NCBI GenBank assembly: GCA_949825045.1
Contig: OX463810.1
Span: forward strand, 40,248,201 to 40,312,200
Length of the DNA stretch: 64,000 nt
Origin: Argyresthia goedartella
Lineage: Eukaryota; Arthropoda; Insecta; Lepidoptera; Argyresthiidae
Direction: 5' to 3'
The translations under genes and the position numbers were made by a program. How positions within the stretch are numbered: the first letter of the stretch is position 1; every line of letters begins with the position of its first letter. Positions 1 through 55,575 of this stretch are shown here, piece after piece. Below the pieces are notes generated by a model. It saw only the letters and a list, made by a program, of their open reading frames with translations. It did not search any database and had not been told where the DNA came from.

Positions 1-302
1 TCTGCATTATAAAAGACATAAACCGGTCAGATCAAACTCATTCCCAATTTACCCTTCTGACCGCCATACATCACATACAACATGTGTCACTCAGACACCA
101 AACTTGTTTGCTTTGCTATGCAAAATACAACTTAATTTATATGAGATAAGGTGTCTTATAATAAAAAAATAGTTTCGGCTATAGCATCTTATAATATAAA
201 AATTGTGTCAACATGGCGCCAGTGGCACAACATACAGTTGTCGGCCAGTGCCGACTGGGTTAGTAAACAGGCTAAAACTAACTTTTTTACTATTATTTGC
301 AG
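1..302. other. Upstream intron sequence, no gene seen
   Basis: AT-rich sequence before the first recognisable PASK exon. It ends in a T-rich tract and AG at 301-302, a plausible splice acceptor. No coding exon or promoter could be supported here. Confidence 0.5.
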
Positions 303-44421
<44,119 letters not shown>

Positions 44422-44482
44422 CAACCCTCGAGTAAGAGCGAGACAAGAACACATACAGCTACCTCTACAAATTGTATTTCTA

Positions 44483-44938
44483 AAGGGCCGAATACACGGC
44501 TGCCAGCACCGGCAGCCAAGCAAAGAATTACAGCAGTACGTTGCTTCCAGCCAAATGTCGTGACCTTTAAACGACCTTGGCAGGGAGGCATGTGTTGCCA
44601 GCAAACTGACAGCAGCATTGGCAGGATGCAATGTAGTCGCTTGCTATCAACCACTCGTTTATGAACAGTAGTCGCGCTCCTGCAGGCGACGAACGCGGAC
44701 GCACGTGCTAGCATAAAAATATTGTACAAAATATTATATGCTCATATTAAGTTAACAATGTCATAATTAATTACAACATGGTTAGTATGACCTTATAGTA
44801 TGACCTTATAATATTTTGTAACACAATATTTATATGCTAACGCACGCGTCGCTCTGCACACACAAAGTCATACGAAATTCGCCTGGAAGCAACGTACTTC
44901 ACTGCTATACTTTGCTGGCAGCCGTGTATTTGGCCCTT
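44483..44938. mobile_element. MITE with long inverted ends, just after the PASK stop
   Basis: AAGGGCCGAATACACGGCTG at the left and its near-complement at the right end; the similarity extends inward through GTACGTTGCTTCCAG. A solo piece of the same family lies at about 50676-50712. If transcribed with PASK it would add a large hairpin to the 3' UTR. Confidence 0.78.
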
Positions 44939-47300
44939 CAAGGTGACGCACCCAGACATCAAGTCATGTATTAACAGCGGGATTTCGAAATTCCATTCAT
45001 AACATAAGGACTAAGTATGGTGATTGGAACGGCGGGTATACGGCAAGTTACTCATCGCGCCGCGACTGCGGATAAAGAGTTTATCTATGTCCGTGGCGTG
45101 CCGTGCGACAGAATCACAGAACGCCTAGAGTTCCCGAGCATACAAAATAAGTCAGAAACACTCCGTCTAGACTTGACTGACAGTCAGTTCCTTTATTATT
45201 GTGACCTATGGATTAAATATGAAATAGAAAGAAAGAAGTTTAAGCGTCGTTTGTCTGAAGCCTTCTGTAGTAAATAGTGTTTTAATATAATGTACAAACT
45301 GTTTCCACCGCACAATAGTACTCGTCCAAATTACTTTCCTATTTGATCTCTTATCGTTCTCAAAAATATAGTACATAGGTATAACTGATAAATTATTAAT
45401 GTGTAGAATAAATAATTATCCGAAAATTTTACAATACTTTGAGCTTATGAATGTAGAAGTACCATAGAAGAAGAAGATTTATGTTTAAAATTCTTGACAA
45501 TGAAACTCGTCAGTTATTTCAATTTCTTCTGAAATCACTGGGATACGATATGTGATAAACTATTACTATGCAAGACTTACAAACGCGTATATCTGTATGA
45601 AGAAAGATGCCGCCATTTTTTTCTGTTCTGATCTAGAGCAGATGGCCCAAGAACGGAACGGACTGAAATCTGTACTAAGAGCCCCGTGACCCCTGCTGAG
45701 GGGTCACAGAAAGAGATGATGACGATGAAGTATGCGTTAAAGTATTTGTTATTGACATTTACTCCAAATCCTCACCATACACTATGAAAGAGAAATAATT
45801 AAGTAGATCAGTATTACTTTTTCTGTATAAACTTCCTATCATTTTGGTAAATTATGATACAATTAAGTGATAAATATACGGGCTTAGAATATAAACTGAA
45901 GGAACCAATTAGAATGTGTAGATTTATTTATTCGACTGGTAGAAACCATATTGAAGATTGAAATGATTATTGGCTTAATTATGACATCCATCGAAGCATT
46001 TTCACAGAGCATTGAAATGATCCCGCCTCTCTATACTTTTGAATCAAACCCAACCTAAAGGCTTCCAGGCAGAATTTTGCATAGGAACTAATAATAGTGA
46101 ATAGAGTATTGATTGATCCACCTTTGGAACATAAAGAAGGTGTTTTATTGGAGACTCGCTGATGTTTCAATGATCTGTGATTTTCGTTTTGAGAATGAGA
46201 ATAAATAACACTGAGGCTGCATCATATCTTTTTTAAGTTCAAACTAATTTTAACATTACTTTGTTAGCTAAGTAAGGCCGAGAATAGTCGTAGTAATGAG
46301 AGATGGTAGTATATTTTAATTATTTGGATTAGCTATATTTTTGTAGTACATACCTATTGTCGTTGAAAGTAAGATAAAAGATGCTATGATATGAAGTAGT
46401 GTTAGTAAGATCCTGATTATTGTATTCTGGGGAATTTTCTGAGCCTCTCCCGTAACTACTTACAGCAGTAACTACTTACAGCAAGATATCGCAAATATTT
46501 AATACAAACATATGTGGGATGTAGTGCGCAGACTTTTTACCTAATAAAGGTAAGCTTAATCCGTTAATCTAACTATTGTCATATTTGCTCCTGAGACTTA
46601 AACATATGCCATTTTAAATTCCCTTATTCCATATTGTACAATGTACAGTCACGTTCAGGTCAAGTTACAACTGATATGTAAAGCCGTGAAACGATCACAG
46701 TACAAAGTCCAAAAGGTGTAACTTGGCAAGAGCGGTGCTCTACGCGCTTCGTCCGTTTTCTGACTGTGTGTGCCTTACTTTAAGGACGACTGGTCGAGTT
46801 GTAGAGTAGACAGGATGTAATGTGGATGTAACTGTTTTGTAAATAATAAAATAAATAAACTTACTTGGATCTTTTTTCGAGGTTTTTTTACAAGATTATT
46901 TTTGTTTTTGTATTTATTTCTCCACTTAACATATATCTTTACATGGTTAACCTAATGCGATGGAGTAGTTTGACCGAGCGAGTGAAGCGGCGAAGCGACT
47001 CCTTTTCAGAATTGGGAAAAAATGCTTTGGTATGTCCGAATTGTGTCCTTTACAGGCCGCATTTCTCAAGTGATTCTCGTGTATTTATGAGCAGGTTAGA
47101 TATTATGATTATTTTTGTCGATTCAGTTTTTGGAAATTTTTCAAAGTGGCGGAGATCTAGCGGTTTTAAAATTTCGAAATACCGCTGCCATCCAAACAGC
47201 TTGACGGATTTTAACAATGAATTGTCGTTGGTTTGTAGAGACCATGTGAGTAAAAGGCTAAGTATATAATTTTAGTGAAAAGTCAAGGAAGCGAAGTGAA
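44939..47300. other. Likely PASK 3' UTR and intergenic sequence
   Basis: Candidate poly-A signals: AATAAA at 45407 and a cluster at about 46846-46860. An 86-codon frame at 45017-45277 has no recognisable features and is probably chance. No other gene is seen. Confidence 0.45.
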
Positions 47301-47302
47301 GA

Positions 47303-47393
47303 GCTCCGTGGTCTATGGGTTTCCCGCTTGCTTCTCACACAGGAGATGCAGGTTTCGTTCCTGACCATGTACCAATGAGATAATTAATTTATC
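47303..47393 (+). mobile_element. SINE family A, truncated by the piggyBac insertion
   Basis: CCGTGGTCTATGGGTTTCCC head and CACACAGGAGATGCAGG body as in the copies at 61157 and 1711 (reverse). The sequence resumes after the piggyBac element at 49764 with the GTTCTAACGGTGATGGAAAA part. Confidence 0.6.
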
Positions 47394-47852
47394 TTAACCC
47401 ATTTAGACCTACCGTACCATATGTGGTACAGTAACTTTGTAAAAATATTTCGGGATACCCACATATTTCAAATATTTTATAGCTATTGATACAATCAGTT
47501 TAGGCTTAGCGTATAAAATATCATAAATACGTTTGTGCGAGTAGATTGCATCATATTTTGGATATCATCCGGCAAGAACATAAAAAAATATTCACGATGT
47601 CATCAAGAAGGTAAGTACTATCGTAATAATTCAAAATTTTATAATTTCTATTTTTTGTTCTGATGATTAGGGTACAATAGATGTCAGCCTCCAACAAAAA
47701 ATTTCTTTGGTTAGTTTTGTACAGTATGCTAAAATATAAACTGGTGTACCCTATATGGTACAGTAGGTTCATACATGAGCAAAATATGCGACAAAATGTA
47801 AGTTGAAAATTGTTTCTATTTTATTTTGTTTATTGTTTGACCGTTCAGACCA

Positions 47853-48590
47853 TTGACTTTGCACGATAAAGCAACAATCCTTGAGGAAGATGATGATGCC
47901 AGCAACCAAGGGCAAGATAATGATATTTTTTTATTGCCACCTGACACAGCCAATTATAATCAGACTGACGAAGATTCTGGCGAAGAAGATACCGTCAACA
48001 TAAATAACCTGCCTCCTAGTTTGCTTCGAGCACCAGCTGAGCTTGCTGCATCTCCAGAAGAGCGGGAACCTGAGAATCAAGGGCAACACCTTGAAGGACA
48101 GGATAGTGAAGAAATACACGAACCCTTGCAAAAACGTTCCATGAAATATAGCTGGAGAAAACGAGACTCACAACCACGACTTACCACTTGGAAACCTTTT
48201 TATCATGTTCCTCTTGAAAGAACTCCTGTAGAATGGTTTTATTTGTTCTTTTCTGATGACGTCTTTGAGTTGCTAATTATGGAGACCAATAGATATTTAG
48301 CAAGAAAACTTCTATCTGCTGACGTCAAAATTGAAGAAATCAAGTGTTTGGTGGGAATTTTGCTGGTAAGTGGCTACTCTCAAGTCAACAGAAGAAGAAT
48401 GTACTGGGGAAATGCACCAGATTCCAGAAACTGCTTGATTGCTACAGCACCGTCTAGAGATAGATTTACGTATATAAATGCCAACCTTCATGTAGCTGAT
48501 AATCTGAATTTAGATGGATCGGATAAATTTGCAAAAGTTCGTCAGTTACTAAAACTCTTAGCTGCAAAGTTCACTTATGGAGAACCATAG
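47853..48590 (+). pseudogene. piggyBac transposase, N-terminal part
   Basis: Opens MTLHDKATILEEDDDASN, an acidic leader usual in this family, then the DDE_Tnp_1_7 start VEWFYLFFSDDVFELLIMET and MYWGNAPDSRNCLIA. It ends AAKFTYGEP at a TAG; the next part overlaps in another frame from 48577, so one indel lies near 48580. Confidence 0.88.
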
Positions 48591-49020
48591 CATCGACGAG
48601 GCTATGGTGCCATATTTTGGTCGTCATGGCTGCAAACAGTTTATTCGTGGAAAGCCTATACGGTATGGATATAAACTATCGGTTGGTGCTACTTCAGGAG
48701 GTTACATTGCATGGTTTGAGCCATATCAAGGCGCGTCTACATTTGCGAATGCCCGTTACTCTCAGCTTGGTCTTGGTGCAAGTGTAGTTTTGACGTATGC
48801 AGATCAATCAGCGCAGTTGGGATATGGTAAAGACTATCATCTTTTTATAGATTATTTCTTCACAGGCTTACCTTTGATACACGAACTGACTGAGAGGGGT
48901 TTCCGTATAACAGGAACTGTGAGGGAAAACAGGTGTGCAAAATGCCCTTTATTGGGTAACAAAGAAGCGAAAAAAAAGAAAGAGGCTTTTACGATTATCG
49001 TGTGTCTGATGATGTCATAA
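48577..49020 (+). pseudogene. piggyBac transposase, catalytic middle
   Basis: SIDEAMVPYFGRHGCKQFIR holds the first catalytic aspartate, and YHLFIDYFFTGLPLI the second (DNFFT in most relatives, IDYFFT here). The frame is lost near 48985 in an A-rich stretch (KEAKKKKEAF). Confidence 0.87.
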
Positions 49021-49104
49021 TTTGCAAATGGCATGATAACAGTATTGTATAAATCCTGTCCACAAAACTGAAAGATATTCCCAGCAAATAAAAAAGAAAA
49101 TATC

Positions 49105-49563
49105 TGTGTCTCAACCCCATCTTATCCATCAATACAATAAAAACATGGGTGGAGTAGATTTATCGGACCAAAACATATCTGCATACCATAGCATACCATA
49201 GCATACCATAGCATTCGAGGAAAAAATTGGTACATGCCTCTGATTCTTCATTGCGTTGATATGTCTGTACAAAATGCTTGGTTGCTCTATAGACACAATG
49301 GTGGCAATATGGATCCCCTCAACTTCCGACGTCGTATTGCAAATTCTATAATTGATGGCAATAAACAACGCGAGAAGCCAGGACCTAGTCGGCCATCTTC
49401 TGTAACCCATGACTCTCGATATGACGGCAAAGACCACCTTGTCACTAAGCAAGAAAAAAGAACTAGGTGTGGACAATGCCACAAACAATGTCCTACAAGG
49501 TGTATGAAGTGTGATATTGGTTTACATGTGGAATGTTTTGTAATTTATCACACAAGAAAGTAA
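49105..49563 (+). pseudogene. piggyBac transposase, C-terminal part with Cys-rich finger
   Basis: VSQPHLIHQYNKNMGGVDLS carries the third aspartate. A 10-bp GCATACCATA repeat (three copies, 49181-49210) disturbs the frame. The end CGQCHKQCPTRCMKCDIGLH is the cysteine-rich finger typical of piggyBac transposases. TAA at 49561. Confidence 0.85.
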
Positions 49564-49763
49564 ATAAAACCTTTTCATGAAACTCATATTTTTTGCATCT
49601 CTATTATCCTACTGCACCATATATGGTACACCCCCCTCCTGGCCCCCCACTTACAGATATATATTTTTGTATATTTTTACTGTAACCTTAGGCTAATTAT
49701 CACGATTTTGTTAATAAAAAACGGGATTTCTCAAAAAAATAATTATTGGTCGAAATGGGTTAA

Positions 49764-49958
49764 GTATATTATACTTACAGACGTTCTAACGGTGATGGAA
49801 AACATCGTGAGGAAACCTTCATTACTCCATAGCTGCGACGATGGGCTAGCCCCCTGTCACGCAAAATGGATTATCGAATAACTTGCTCTTGTGGCTCTGC
49901 CACCCCATATGGGAAAAGGCGTGACGCTATGATATGTTATGTGAAAAGTCAAGAGGTT
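49764..49958 (+). mobile_element. SINE family A, distal part
   Basis: GTTCTAACGGTGATGGAAAA, ATGGGCTAGCCCCCTGTCAC and GGGAAAAGGCGTGACGCTAT recur at 60909-61140 and, reversed, at 54340-54520. Interrupted by the MITE at 49959. Confidence 0.55.
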
Positions 49959-50281
49959 GTATATGTTACCGGCCAAACCCGATTTCAGGACAAACTAGTT
50001 TTGCCTAGGATAAGTTTATTTTCATTGGTACTCTGCTGCCCTATGATAATGTTGTTGTTCTTACATGTTCAACCTAACACGAAGGATAAAGGGGGCTTCG
50101 CTTCGCTCACCCCCTTTACCCTTTGCCTAAGCTACCGCAGTGTTTTCCCTGATAGTATCTGTGTTATCACATTGCCCAAACCCACATGGCAAAATAATGT
50201 CTGACCAAAGTGATAAATAATAGTTTATCCTAGGCAAAACTAGTTTGTCCTGAAATCGGGTTTGGCCGGTAACATATATAC
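49959..50281. mobile_element. MITE with 55-bp inverted ends
   Basis: The left arm GTATATGTTACCGGCCAAAC to CCTAGGATAA (49959-50013) is mirrored at 50225-50281 almost perfectly. The centre has a second G/C-rich fold-back (GGGGGCTTCGCTTCGCTCAC). No coding frame. Confidence 0.85.
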
Positions 50282-52140
50282 TCCATGTACGTAACCAGGT
50301 GCATTTTTAAGTTTGTGTATGCTATTAAAAGAAAGTCACTCCCGAGGTATACAGCTCAGAGCCAGTAGTACTATCTTGTACCTAAATTATACCTATGAGC
50401 CTAATCTTAACCTATAGTTTCCAGTTCAATTCTTATGAGTTCACTCAGTGTTCAAGAGAACAGATATAATTTCGTGGTGATGCGGTTGAGCGTCCAGAGC
50501 GCGCGCTTGAGCGGTGCCTCCTGAAGCAGGCGTGCGCCCGGCACCGCCGCCAGCAACTGCGGCCGCCGGCTTCGCTGGACTTACTCGTCAGGGTCACAAA
50601 CATTTAAACACTATGACAAGCCTGGATTAAGCACTTTAATATTCATCAACTTGTAATGCGAAGGGAGTTTAAAGGTCATACGAAATTTGGCTGGAAGCAA
50701 CGTACACTCGCGAACCCAGTGGAGTAGTTCCACTCTGGCCCTTTGTGCTGACCTCTAAGTGGAACGCCTAAAATGCAGTGGAATCTGCCCCCTTCGTCGC
50801 TTTAAGGGGGCAGATTACACCAGTCTAAAATCTTGGTGGATTCTGCCCTCTATGGTTGGCACCTAAGAATTCTTGTAAGTATGCTCGTATTTTTTTTTCT
50901 GAAAGTAAGAGGTGTATAACGTGCTGGTAACGTTGGTTTTGTTTGACCCATGGATCTCCACCTGCCTACATCGCCAGATTGGTGATAGTCAAATAGTCCA
51001 CTTAATAGTCTCGTGTCTGTCATGTACGAAGAACGAATAGGAAACGTTACTGTGCTATGAACGAAAAGAAACGTTTCCCTACGCTAATCGGACATTCGGT
51101 CTATTAGGACTATTAGGACATCGCTCCGAAAGAGCGGGGCGGCGGGTGGGAGGCATTGAGCTATGCCGACTCGCTCTCGCACACATAGACAAGACACGGC
51201 ATTGACATCTTGACTAGAATGACAGCCTGTTTAAGTATGAAAGGAAATCATGTATTATTTAACTTTTTATTTCTGCTATGCAAACAGACACATAGAATTG
51301 TATAAATATGTTAATATTATCAGAGTATAATATTCCTCAAGTTTCTGCTCTACACGAAAAGAAAGGTTAACCTAACCCGTCATACATAATAGTACTAATA
51401 AAACTGTTAGATCTTACTGGTACACTGACTGAAATGTCCTAGTACGGAGCGCTCTCTGATGACCGAGCAGGTATATTTTTTATTCATAAGATTCAACGTC
51501 CTAATAGTACTAATAGAGCTGTTAGAGTGTACTAGTACACTGACTGAAATGTACTAGTACGGAGCGCTCTCTCTGATGACCGAACAGGCACAAGACTACC
51601 ACTTAACAACCAACATTTACTTTAGTAAACGTCACATCGCAAGCAAAACATTCCCCCTGTTGATATATTTAGAACCAAACGGGCCTATTTGCGGTTTCGT
51701 CATGTGTTCATCGGAACACACTACGTTTTGGTCTGATAAATTAAAAATGTAATCTGACTTCCGTCTGTCAGTGTGACGTGAGTCGGACGAAAAAATATGA
51801 AGATCGTGTAGCCTAGTGTGTTTGCCGTAAAATATTCGCGAGGGCTGTCCTGCGTAGGGATCCGGGACTTTGGGAGAAATCGGTCTTCCAACCGCGAGTT
51901 TTGTTCGCTGAGAGCAAGAGCCGCGGGCCGGTCGCAGTGAATTGAGCAATATTTCGGGACTAGCCAGAAGGTTTCCACTGCTCGTGTATTGAAGGGCTGT
52001 GAGCCCCCCCCCCGAGTTGTTTATCGTGGTTACTGGCATGGATAGTGACGTGAGATTGTGTTTCGCGGGGAAACAGCCACTATAGAATAATATATATAAG
52101 ATAGAATATACTCGATGTGACAGTAACCTCAAGCGGTGAA
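50282..52140. other. Intergenic, mixed repeats
   Basis: Contains a SINE family B trace (50285-50330), a GC-rich island at 50465-50590, a MITE fragment (50676-50712) and a diverged direct duplication (51388-51478 and 51499-51595). No gene is supported. Confidence 0.45.
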
Positions 52141-52156
52141 GCAAGAAGAACTCGGG

Positions 52157-52345
52157 CGCGCCCGGGACGCGTCTTCTGAAAATCCCGTGGGGTACAACGC
52201 TGGGCCGCGTTGTGCCCCACGGGATTTTCAGAATTTTAAACCGCCTGAAAAGCCAGAGCGGTACAGTACCACACGGGGTTTTCTAGCGGTCACATTGACA
52301 TTTTATCGCCTGAATAGCCCGTGGGGTACAACGCTTACGACCTGT
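52157..52345. repeat. GC-rich palindromic repeat
   Basis: CTGAAAATCCCGTGGGGTAC (52176 on) forms a 25-bp stem with 52207-52231, one mismatch, 6-base loop. The whole block recurs in reverse orientation at about 59840-60035. Confidence 0.8.
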
Positions 52346-53029
52346 GCGACCCATGCATGCGCTAGGCGTGAAAGAGAAAGCGGATTAGCGCACCAAGCGC
52401 GTGCAGCGCGACGCATTCGCTAGACGAAAGAGAGCACTGAGTACCTTAATGAGTGAAAAAAAAAACAATATTATTAGGCAGTTTTGGAAATCACGTGCGT
52501 TTCAAGGTCACATCTTCTCATCGGTGATTTGTGGTCGTTTTTTTATGCAAACCTGTTCTTATTCTCGGATGAGGATTTTGAGTTAATAAGATTCGACAAT
52601 GACAATAGTGGAGGACAAAATTTCTCGTGCGAGTTGCGGTAGAAACCGAAAAGCGAGTGCTGCGAAGATCAGTGTGATAAGTTGATTAAAATATTATCTA
52701 CCAATACCCACACTAAGTGGATGACGAAGAGGCGATATCCTAACCCAAAATGATAAGTTTTCAGAAAAGAATATGTGTGTCAACTCAACATGCACTTATC
52801 AACAAGTTAGGTACCTACCTTATAATTTACTATTATTTGAATGTTTCACTTGTTTTTATTCACATAGCTCTGACTATTTCCTGTACCTATTTCTTATGTT
52901 TTAGAGGTAAACTACGATAATTTGGAGCATAAATGACATAACAAACAACAAGTACAAGTGTCTCTTATGAACAATCATACAAGGTTCATTTTCGTAATTA
53001 TCTATACCTAGGTAGAGATTTGCAATGTT

Positions 53030-53985
53030 AAACGCTGGTAAAACCAAGTGTATCAAATTCTCACTTCCAAATTTGAGACCAGTTTAGTGTTAGACAACAG
53101 CACGTTAGAATTAGTAAATGATACGATGTTTCTTGGAATAACCATTGATAGCAAATTGCAGTGGGGAACCCACATAGATAAATTGGCTGGTAAATTACGT
53201 TCTGCGGCTTACGCTGTTAGGAACATCAGACAAAGCACGGATGTGGCTACATCTAGGCTAGTATATTTTAGTTACTTTCATAGTGTGATGTCCTATGGTA
53301 TCTTGTTGTGGGGGAATGCAGCGGATATTCAAATCATTTTTATTTTACAGAAATGAGCTATTCGAGCAATTTATAATTTAAAACGAACAGACTCCTTAAG
53401 AGAGCTTTTTAAAGAAATTGACATACTAACAGTAGCTAGTCAATTTATTTTCGAAAATATAATGTTTTTACGCAAGAACCTTACAACATTTTCCAAACTT
53501 AGCGATAGCTGTAATGTTAACCTAAGAAATAATCACAGACTGTGTGCGCCCCGATTTAGACTCGCGAAGGTTAGCAATTCTTTCAAGGGTCAGTGTATTC
53601 TCTACTATAATAAGATACCTCTGGAGATTTTGAAATTGCCCTTTGAGCAATTTAAAAAGCATGTTAAAGCGACTTTGTGGAAAAAGGGATATTACAATGT
53701 TCAAGATTACCTAAATGACAGGACTGTATGGGGTTAATCTAGCTCAACACAGGCCTTGCTGTTAATAATTTTGTAATTATTTATTCCTGCTTATTAATCA
53801 TAATAATTAAATTTTTCATATTTGTAATAGTTAAACACAACCTATTTTTAAAAGAGATCTAAAAATCAATCTGTGGAGTTTCTACGCCCTCCGTCTCCCA
53901 CAGTGGTCCAATGTAGAGAAGAGGCAAATTTGACGTTTACTAAGTATATGTAAATATCTACAGTAATAAATTACTTTGACTTCAC
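53030..53985 (+). mobile_element. 5'-truncated Jockey-like LINE copy
   Basis: Matches 57825-58795 almost base for base: the end of RT (TMFLGITIDSKLQWGTHIDK), the C-terminal region (LRNNHRLCAPRFRLAKVSNS) and the 3' UTR. A stop at about 53355 and truncation before the catalytic domain make it dead. Confidence 0.88.
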
Positions 53986-54339
53986 AGAATGTTCTTTTTC
54001 TCTTGCTGCTATAGGTAGCATCAAATAATGAACTAGGTAGGTAGGTAAACGAGATTTTATAAATGTAAGGGTGGGAGACTCATACAAAGCGACGTATTTT
54101 AATAGCCCCTAACAAATCATCATTATCTAAATACCTACCTACCTAACAACACAACATAGCGTCACGCCTTTTCCCGTATATGTGATTCACTACTCCATTT
54201 TGCGTAAAATGCGACTAGCCCCTCGCCGCAGCTGTCATCGCAAACGCTGCCAATCACAACGTCTAAAATCTACGATCAAGTTTCGAATCCAAGATTGGGT
54301 CAGACATGATATTATTTTCTTTTCACACAACACAACATA

Positions 54340-54524
54340 GCATTACGCCTTTTTCCATACGAGGTGGCAGAGGCACAATTGTGCCCACTTTTAACCAGTT
54401 TATCATTACTTCATTTTGCATGACAGGAGGCTAGCCCATCGCCGGAGCCCCATAGGGTTAATGAAGGTTTCCTCACGATGTTTTCCATCACCGTTAGAAC
54501 GTCCGATAATGTACTTAAGGTAAA
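54340..54524 (-). mobile_element. SINE family A, distal part, reverse copy
   Basis: Reverse complement of the 60909-61120 segment, including CGTTAGAACG and CCTCACGATGTTTTCCATCA. A further fragment lies at 54165-54240. Confidence 0.5.
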
Positions 54525-54919
54525 TATATGTCACCGTAAGATAGTCAAAACCGTAAGTTGATAAACTAACGTTTTTTTTCTTGGGTGGTCAACTATCGCC
54601 AGATAGTAAACTGTAGCGTACTGCCTACTATATGACGCGTAAATTGATCAACTAACGGTTAAAACCGTAAAATAGTGAAATGGTTTAAACTTAAATTGTA
54701 AACGAAATACCAAGGCAAACACTGCCGTAGCTTAGATGAAGACTAGAGGGGGCGAGCACAGCGAAGCCCCCGAATAGTCTTCGTGTTAGGTTGACATGTA
54801 AGAACAAAATTAACGTAAATTCTAAACCCTGTCGGTCTGGTTTACTATCTGTCGATAGTTGATCACCTAACGCGTTAGTTCTTCAACTTACGGTTTTGAC
54901 TATCTTCCGGTGATATATA
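54525..54919. mobile_element. Fold-back MITE
   Basis: TCACCGTAAGATAGTCAAAA and CCGTAAGTTGATAAACTAAC at the left are mirrored at 54873-54912, and the similarity extends inward (GTCAACTATCGCCAGATAGT against 54839-54866). A smaller G/C hairpin sits at 54738-54783. TATATR motifs border both ends. Confidence 0.82.
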
Positions 54920-54964
54920 CAAACTTGTATTATTGGTAAATGTACGATTGGTACATATTGTTTG

Positions 54965-55330
54965 TGTCTACAGGCCAACGAGGGATGAAAAAGGCCATGG
55001 TAATTTCGAAATATTTGAGAAAATTATGGAGGAAGCCCTCATTAAACTATGTAATAAAAAAAAATAGTTAATTATTTGTGGCGATCTTAATGTAGATTGG
55101 CTTGTAGGAACAACAATGAAACAACGATTAATAACTTTATTCAATTGTGACTGTGCATTCACAAGTAAAAGAGTAATTAACTGATAACCTTCCGATCACA
55201 GTGGTCAAACAGTTTCTTTCCCAATTGCTATTAAGGTTAAGACTGGTCCATCATTTTATAGGCCTATTAAATCCCATATACTAGAGACATATATAAAAAA
55301 TACGGAAGACCTGTGGGGTATATCAGTCAA
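54965..55330 (+). pseudogene. LINE endonuclease fragment (left half of a split LINE)
   Basis: PTRDEKGHGNFEIFEKIMEE, an ICGDLNVDWL-like segment and the RT approach IKNTEDLWGISVN are visible across frames. It continues at 57074 after the LTR element, where VNLIGSVILVIAPHLAYIFN begins RT. Sequence between endonuclease and RT is already deleted. Confidence 0.7.
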
Positions 55331-55575
55331 TGTGCCGGCACATACGCCCGCCACAGATATGCGGAAATATCTATTTCCACGTAATGTTAAGATAAGTTGA
55401 CGATCGTCACAGATAAGGTATTTTTATATACATCACGTAGTTTTGTAGTAAGTTGTATATAAGCTTAGTATATCCTATAATAAAGTAGTCTAGTATAGTC
55501 TCGTATTTGCGCGCATCTCAAGCCTTTTACTTTACTCCCGAAGATGTCGCTCTCCTTACAATTGCCTCTGGCAAA
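55331..55575 (+). repeat. 5' LTR of the TRIM-like element
   Basis: Differs from 56829-57073 at roughly a dozen sites or fewer by eye. Ends GGCAAA next to GTGATGACCCGACTTC, the place of a primer-binding site. Confidence 0.85.

Larger units (their letters stand above)
47398..49759 (+). mobile_element. piggyBac element (2.36 kb), inactive
   Basis: TTAA duplicates at 47394-47397 and 49760-49763. Terminal inverted repeats CCCATTTAGACC at the left and CCCATTTCGACC (reverse strand) at the right. A motif like TACCATATGTGGTACA recurs near both ends and at about 47743. It encodes a transposase split by frameshifts. Confidence 0.92.

Noticed and set aside
44755..44825. Repeated TATGACCTTATA as a regulatory element
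   Set aside because: A short doubled motif inside a MITE, easily explained by slippage.
45017..45277. Small 86-codon gene after PASK
   Set aside because: No recognisable domain, no splice or promoter context, and it lies in the likely 3' UTR or intergenic region. Length alone is not enough.
51632..52144. 170-codon reverse-strand frame
   Set aside because: Composition and lack of motifs suggest chance. The region looks like repeat or LTR-like DNA.
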